Source: JALEFZ01 sp964564415 (GTDB lineage: Bacteria > Bacteroidota > Bacteroidia > J057). Taken from it: DNA of 64,000 nucleotides. The stretch covers positions 186,001-250,000 of the forward strand of contig CAZMAV010000001.1 of assembly GCA_964564415.1 (NCBI GenBank), read 5' to 3'. The position numbers and the translations under genes are program-made. The notes beneath the pieces were generated by a model. It worked only from the letters and a program-made list of their open reading frames with translations, searched no databases and had not been told where the DNA came from. Below are positions 62,299 to 64,000 of this stretch, one piece after another; within the stretch, counting starts at the first letter, position 1; each line of letters begins with the position of its first letter.

Positions 62299-63975
62299 AT
62301 GTTGTTTCAAATAGCCTGGAGAAACATCTGGCGCAATCCCCTGCGAAGCGGCATCGTCATGTTTGCCATCGCCCTGGGACTATGGGCAGGAATTTTCATA
62401 TTTGCCTTTTCCTTTGGCATGATGGAAAGCCGCACCCGGGACATCCTGGAAACCCAGATTTCTCACATTCAATTTCACGACCCCGAGTTTGAGCGGGAAG
62501 ATCCCGGAGCTGCCTTTCTCGATGAGGGCGACCAACTGTTGGAACGGGTAGCCACCGATCCACAGACAGAAAAGGCCACCGCCCGTTTCCTAGCCAATGC
62601 CATCCTGAACTCTACTCGTGGTCGCAAGGGGACCTACCCTGTACAGATCATAGGAATAAATCCCGAGCGAGAAGCAGCGGTAACATCTTTGCAAGACAGA
62701 ATCGTCGCAGGTGAGTATTTCCAGGATCCCGGCCGAAGGGTGCCTGAGATAAGCATCGGTAAGAAACTAGCCGAAAACATAGGGGTACTCAGCATAGATA
62801 GCAGCGGAAATGAGGTATACGACTTTTCCCGCAAAATTACCCTGAGCAACATCGTCCTACCCAATGGTGGCCATGCAGCCATCAGGGTCAAAGTTTCTTC
62901 CATTTACAGGGCACAAAATTCCAACCTCGAGGGCCTACAGGTATTCATCAATAAAGAAGATCTAAGGCAAAAACTAGGCATAGGCGAGCACATTCACGCG
63001 ATCGCCGTCCTCCTTAAAAATGGAAAAGAAATCAGCCAGGCTGAAAAGAAGGACTATCAAAAAGATTACCAGGATTCTCTGAGAGTTTCTGTCAGTTTTC
63101 CCTCCGATCAGGGCCAACTTCAACTGCTGCAAGGGAAATTCCTGTCTGAAGAAGCCCAATGGAAGTCTGAAGCCTTGGTGAGCCATTCCCTGGCCGAGCG
63201 AATGGGTATACCCGAGGCAGACAGTAGCCAAAGATTGATGCTTAACGAAGGCATTAGTTACAAAATCAGCGATTTCAAACTCAAAGAAGGCAAAAGCTAC
63301 GAATTTCAGATTGATGTGGTAGGAATAGTAGCCGGAGATTCGCCCAGGGTCTACCTCCCCGAGCGCAACTACTACTTTGAGGCAGAAGTTCTGGAAACCC
63401 TGGGAGGAAGCCTTAGCCCAAAAGAAAAACAGGAGGTCGAAGAATATCCCGGTAGCGTCAAGGCTGATCTGCTCGCTCAGGAAGTAAATGTCAAGAGTTG
63501 GAGCGACATCGCCCCAGAGATCGAACTCATTGACAGTCAGTTTTCTTCCTCCATGCGTATCATGATCATCGTTATCCTCCTTGCTCTGGGCTTTGGCATC
63601 GTCAACACCATGCTCATGGCCATCCTCGAACGCACCAGGGAATTGGGCATGCTGATGTCTATCGGCATGAATCGAGCAAAGGTATTCCTAATGATAATGT
63701 TGGAAACCATCATGCTCACCTTCATAGGGGCTCCTTTGGGAATCCTGTTGGCCTGGCTGACTATAATTCTGACTGGTAAGACGGGGATTGACCTTAGCGG
63801 CTTCGAAGCCGGTGCTTCAGAATTTGGGATGAGCACTATGGTGTTTCCCAGTTTGCCCGCTAACTATTACCTGGAGGTGGCCATCCTGGTCATTATCGCC
63901 GGGATTTTAGCTTCTATCTATCCGGCACTCAGGGCCACTCGCCTAAAGCCTGCCGAAGCGGTCCGTACACTTTGA
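62299..63975 (+). CDS. ABC transporter permease (FtsX/LolE type), second
   Basis: 558 residues, the same layout as the first permease but with a longer periplasmic domain: 'FQIAWRNIWRNPLRSGIVMF' at the start, and C-terminal helices with 'VILLALGFGIVNTMLMAILE' and 'ERTRELGMLMSIGMNRAKVF', ending 'ATRLKPAEAVRTL'. Ends 25 bp before the window edge; the partner ATPase is expected next. With LolA-like protein and TetR it makes an inducible export unit. Confidence 0.92.
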   Translation: MLFQIAWRNIWRNPLRSGIVMFAIALGLWAGIFIFAFSFGMMESRTRDILETQISHIQFHDPEFEREDPGAAFLDEGDQLLERVATDPQTEKATARFLANAILNSTRGRKGTYPVQIIGINPEREAAVTSLQDRIVAGEYFQDPGRRVPEISIGKKLAENIGVLSIDSSGNEVYDFSRKITLSNIVLPNGGHAAIRVKVSSIYRAQNSNLEGLQVFINKEDLRQKLGIGEHIHAIAVLLKNGKEISQAEKKDYQKDYQDSLRVSVSFPSDQGQLQLLQGKFLSEEAQWKSEALVSHSLAERMGIPEADSSQRLMLNEGISYKISDFKLKEGKSYEFQIDVVGIVAGDSPRVYLPERNYYFEAEVLETLGGSLSPKEKQEVEEYPGSVKADLLAQEVNVKSWSDIAPEIELIDSQFSSSMRIMIIVILLALGFGIVNTMLMAILERTRELGMLMSIGMNRAKVFLMIMLETIMLTFIGAPLGILLAWLTIILTGKTGIDLSGFEAGASEFGMSTMVFPSLPANYYLEVAILVIIAGILASIYPALRATRLKPAEAVRTL

Positions 63976-64000
63976 TTTATTCATTCATCAAAAAACCAAT

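Noticed and set aside
1..64000. CRISPR array or complete insertion sequence
   Set aside because: No regularly spaced direct repeats and no transposase frame were seen on either strand.

Overview
The window looks like the chromosome of a free-living member of the Bacteroidota, most likely Saprospiria (Saprospiraceae or Lewinellaceae). Supporting signs are an OmpP1/FadL-type barrel, TonB and SusC-type genes, a type IX secretion tail, a DUF5690 transporter, a YqgE/TlpA-like pair, many lipoproteins with signal peptides, and a Roco GTPase flanked by FGE-sulfatase-fold proteins. This placement is inference from gene content; there is no rRNA in the window.

Layout. 0-2 kb: the end of an exopolysaccharide cluster (polyprenyl sugar-phosphate transferase, truncated by the window edge, and a WecG/TagA glycosyltransferase). 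2-13 kb: mostly housekeeping or envelope genes (coiled-coil protein, lytic transglycosylase, proS, Ser/Arg-rich lipoprotein, FadL-like porin, TlpA-like thioredoxin, YqgE, periplasmic trehalase). 13-21.6 kb: an ECF sigma factor, two tandem universal stress proteins, and a tight signalling operon: a kinase with a FixL-like PAS domain, an Rcp1-like receiver, a receiver-kinase, and a receiver fused to a CRP/FNR-type regulator. argH follows 2 bp later. 21.7-39.5 kb: an accessory zone with intact genes (TonB-PKD protein, GH32 fructanase, sugar porter, Hsp20, a dehydrogenase plus DUF5690 pair, glycerophosphodiesterase, arsR-DUF6428-oxidoreductase) mixed with at least five decayed genes (outer-membrane barrel, SusC start joined to a GH32 end, PAS/receiver kinase, ACR3 arsenite pump, integrase). 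It ends at a tRNA-Arg(ACG). 39.6-43.6 kb: a RelE-like/UvrD helicase fusion, a stand-alone MoxR ATPase and a small membrane protein. 43.9-48.4 kb: the most unusual island: an Uma2 remnant, an FGE-fold protein, an LRR-Roc-COR GTPase and a second FGE-fold protein, all on one strand. 48.4-64 kb: core genes again (mfd, yidC, pyrG, two PAP2 phosphatases, two NTF2-like lipoproteins), then tetR, a LolA-like protein and two FtsX/LolE-type permeases.

How the parts may work together. The signalling operon reads as an oxygen- or redox-responsive relay next to stress proteins. GH32, the sugar porter and the broken SusC/GH32 are what remains of a fructan-use locus. The ars cluster still has its regulator with two matching operator-like palindromes, but its pump carries three nonsense codons. 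The Roco island is the best candidate for an undescribed system: a nucleotide-switch protein coupled to two FGE-fold proteins, both lacking the first of the two FGE active-site cysteines. I see no CRISPR array, complete insertion sequence or rRNA.
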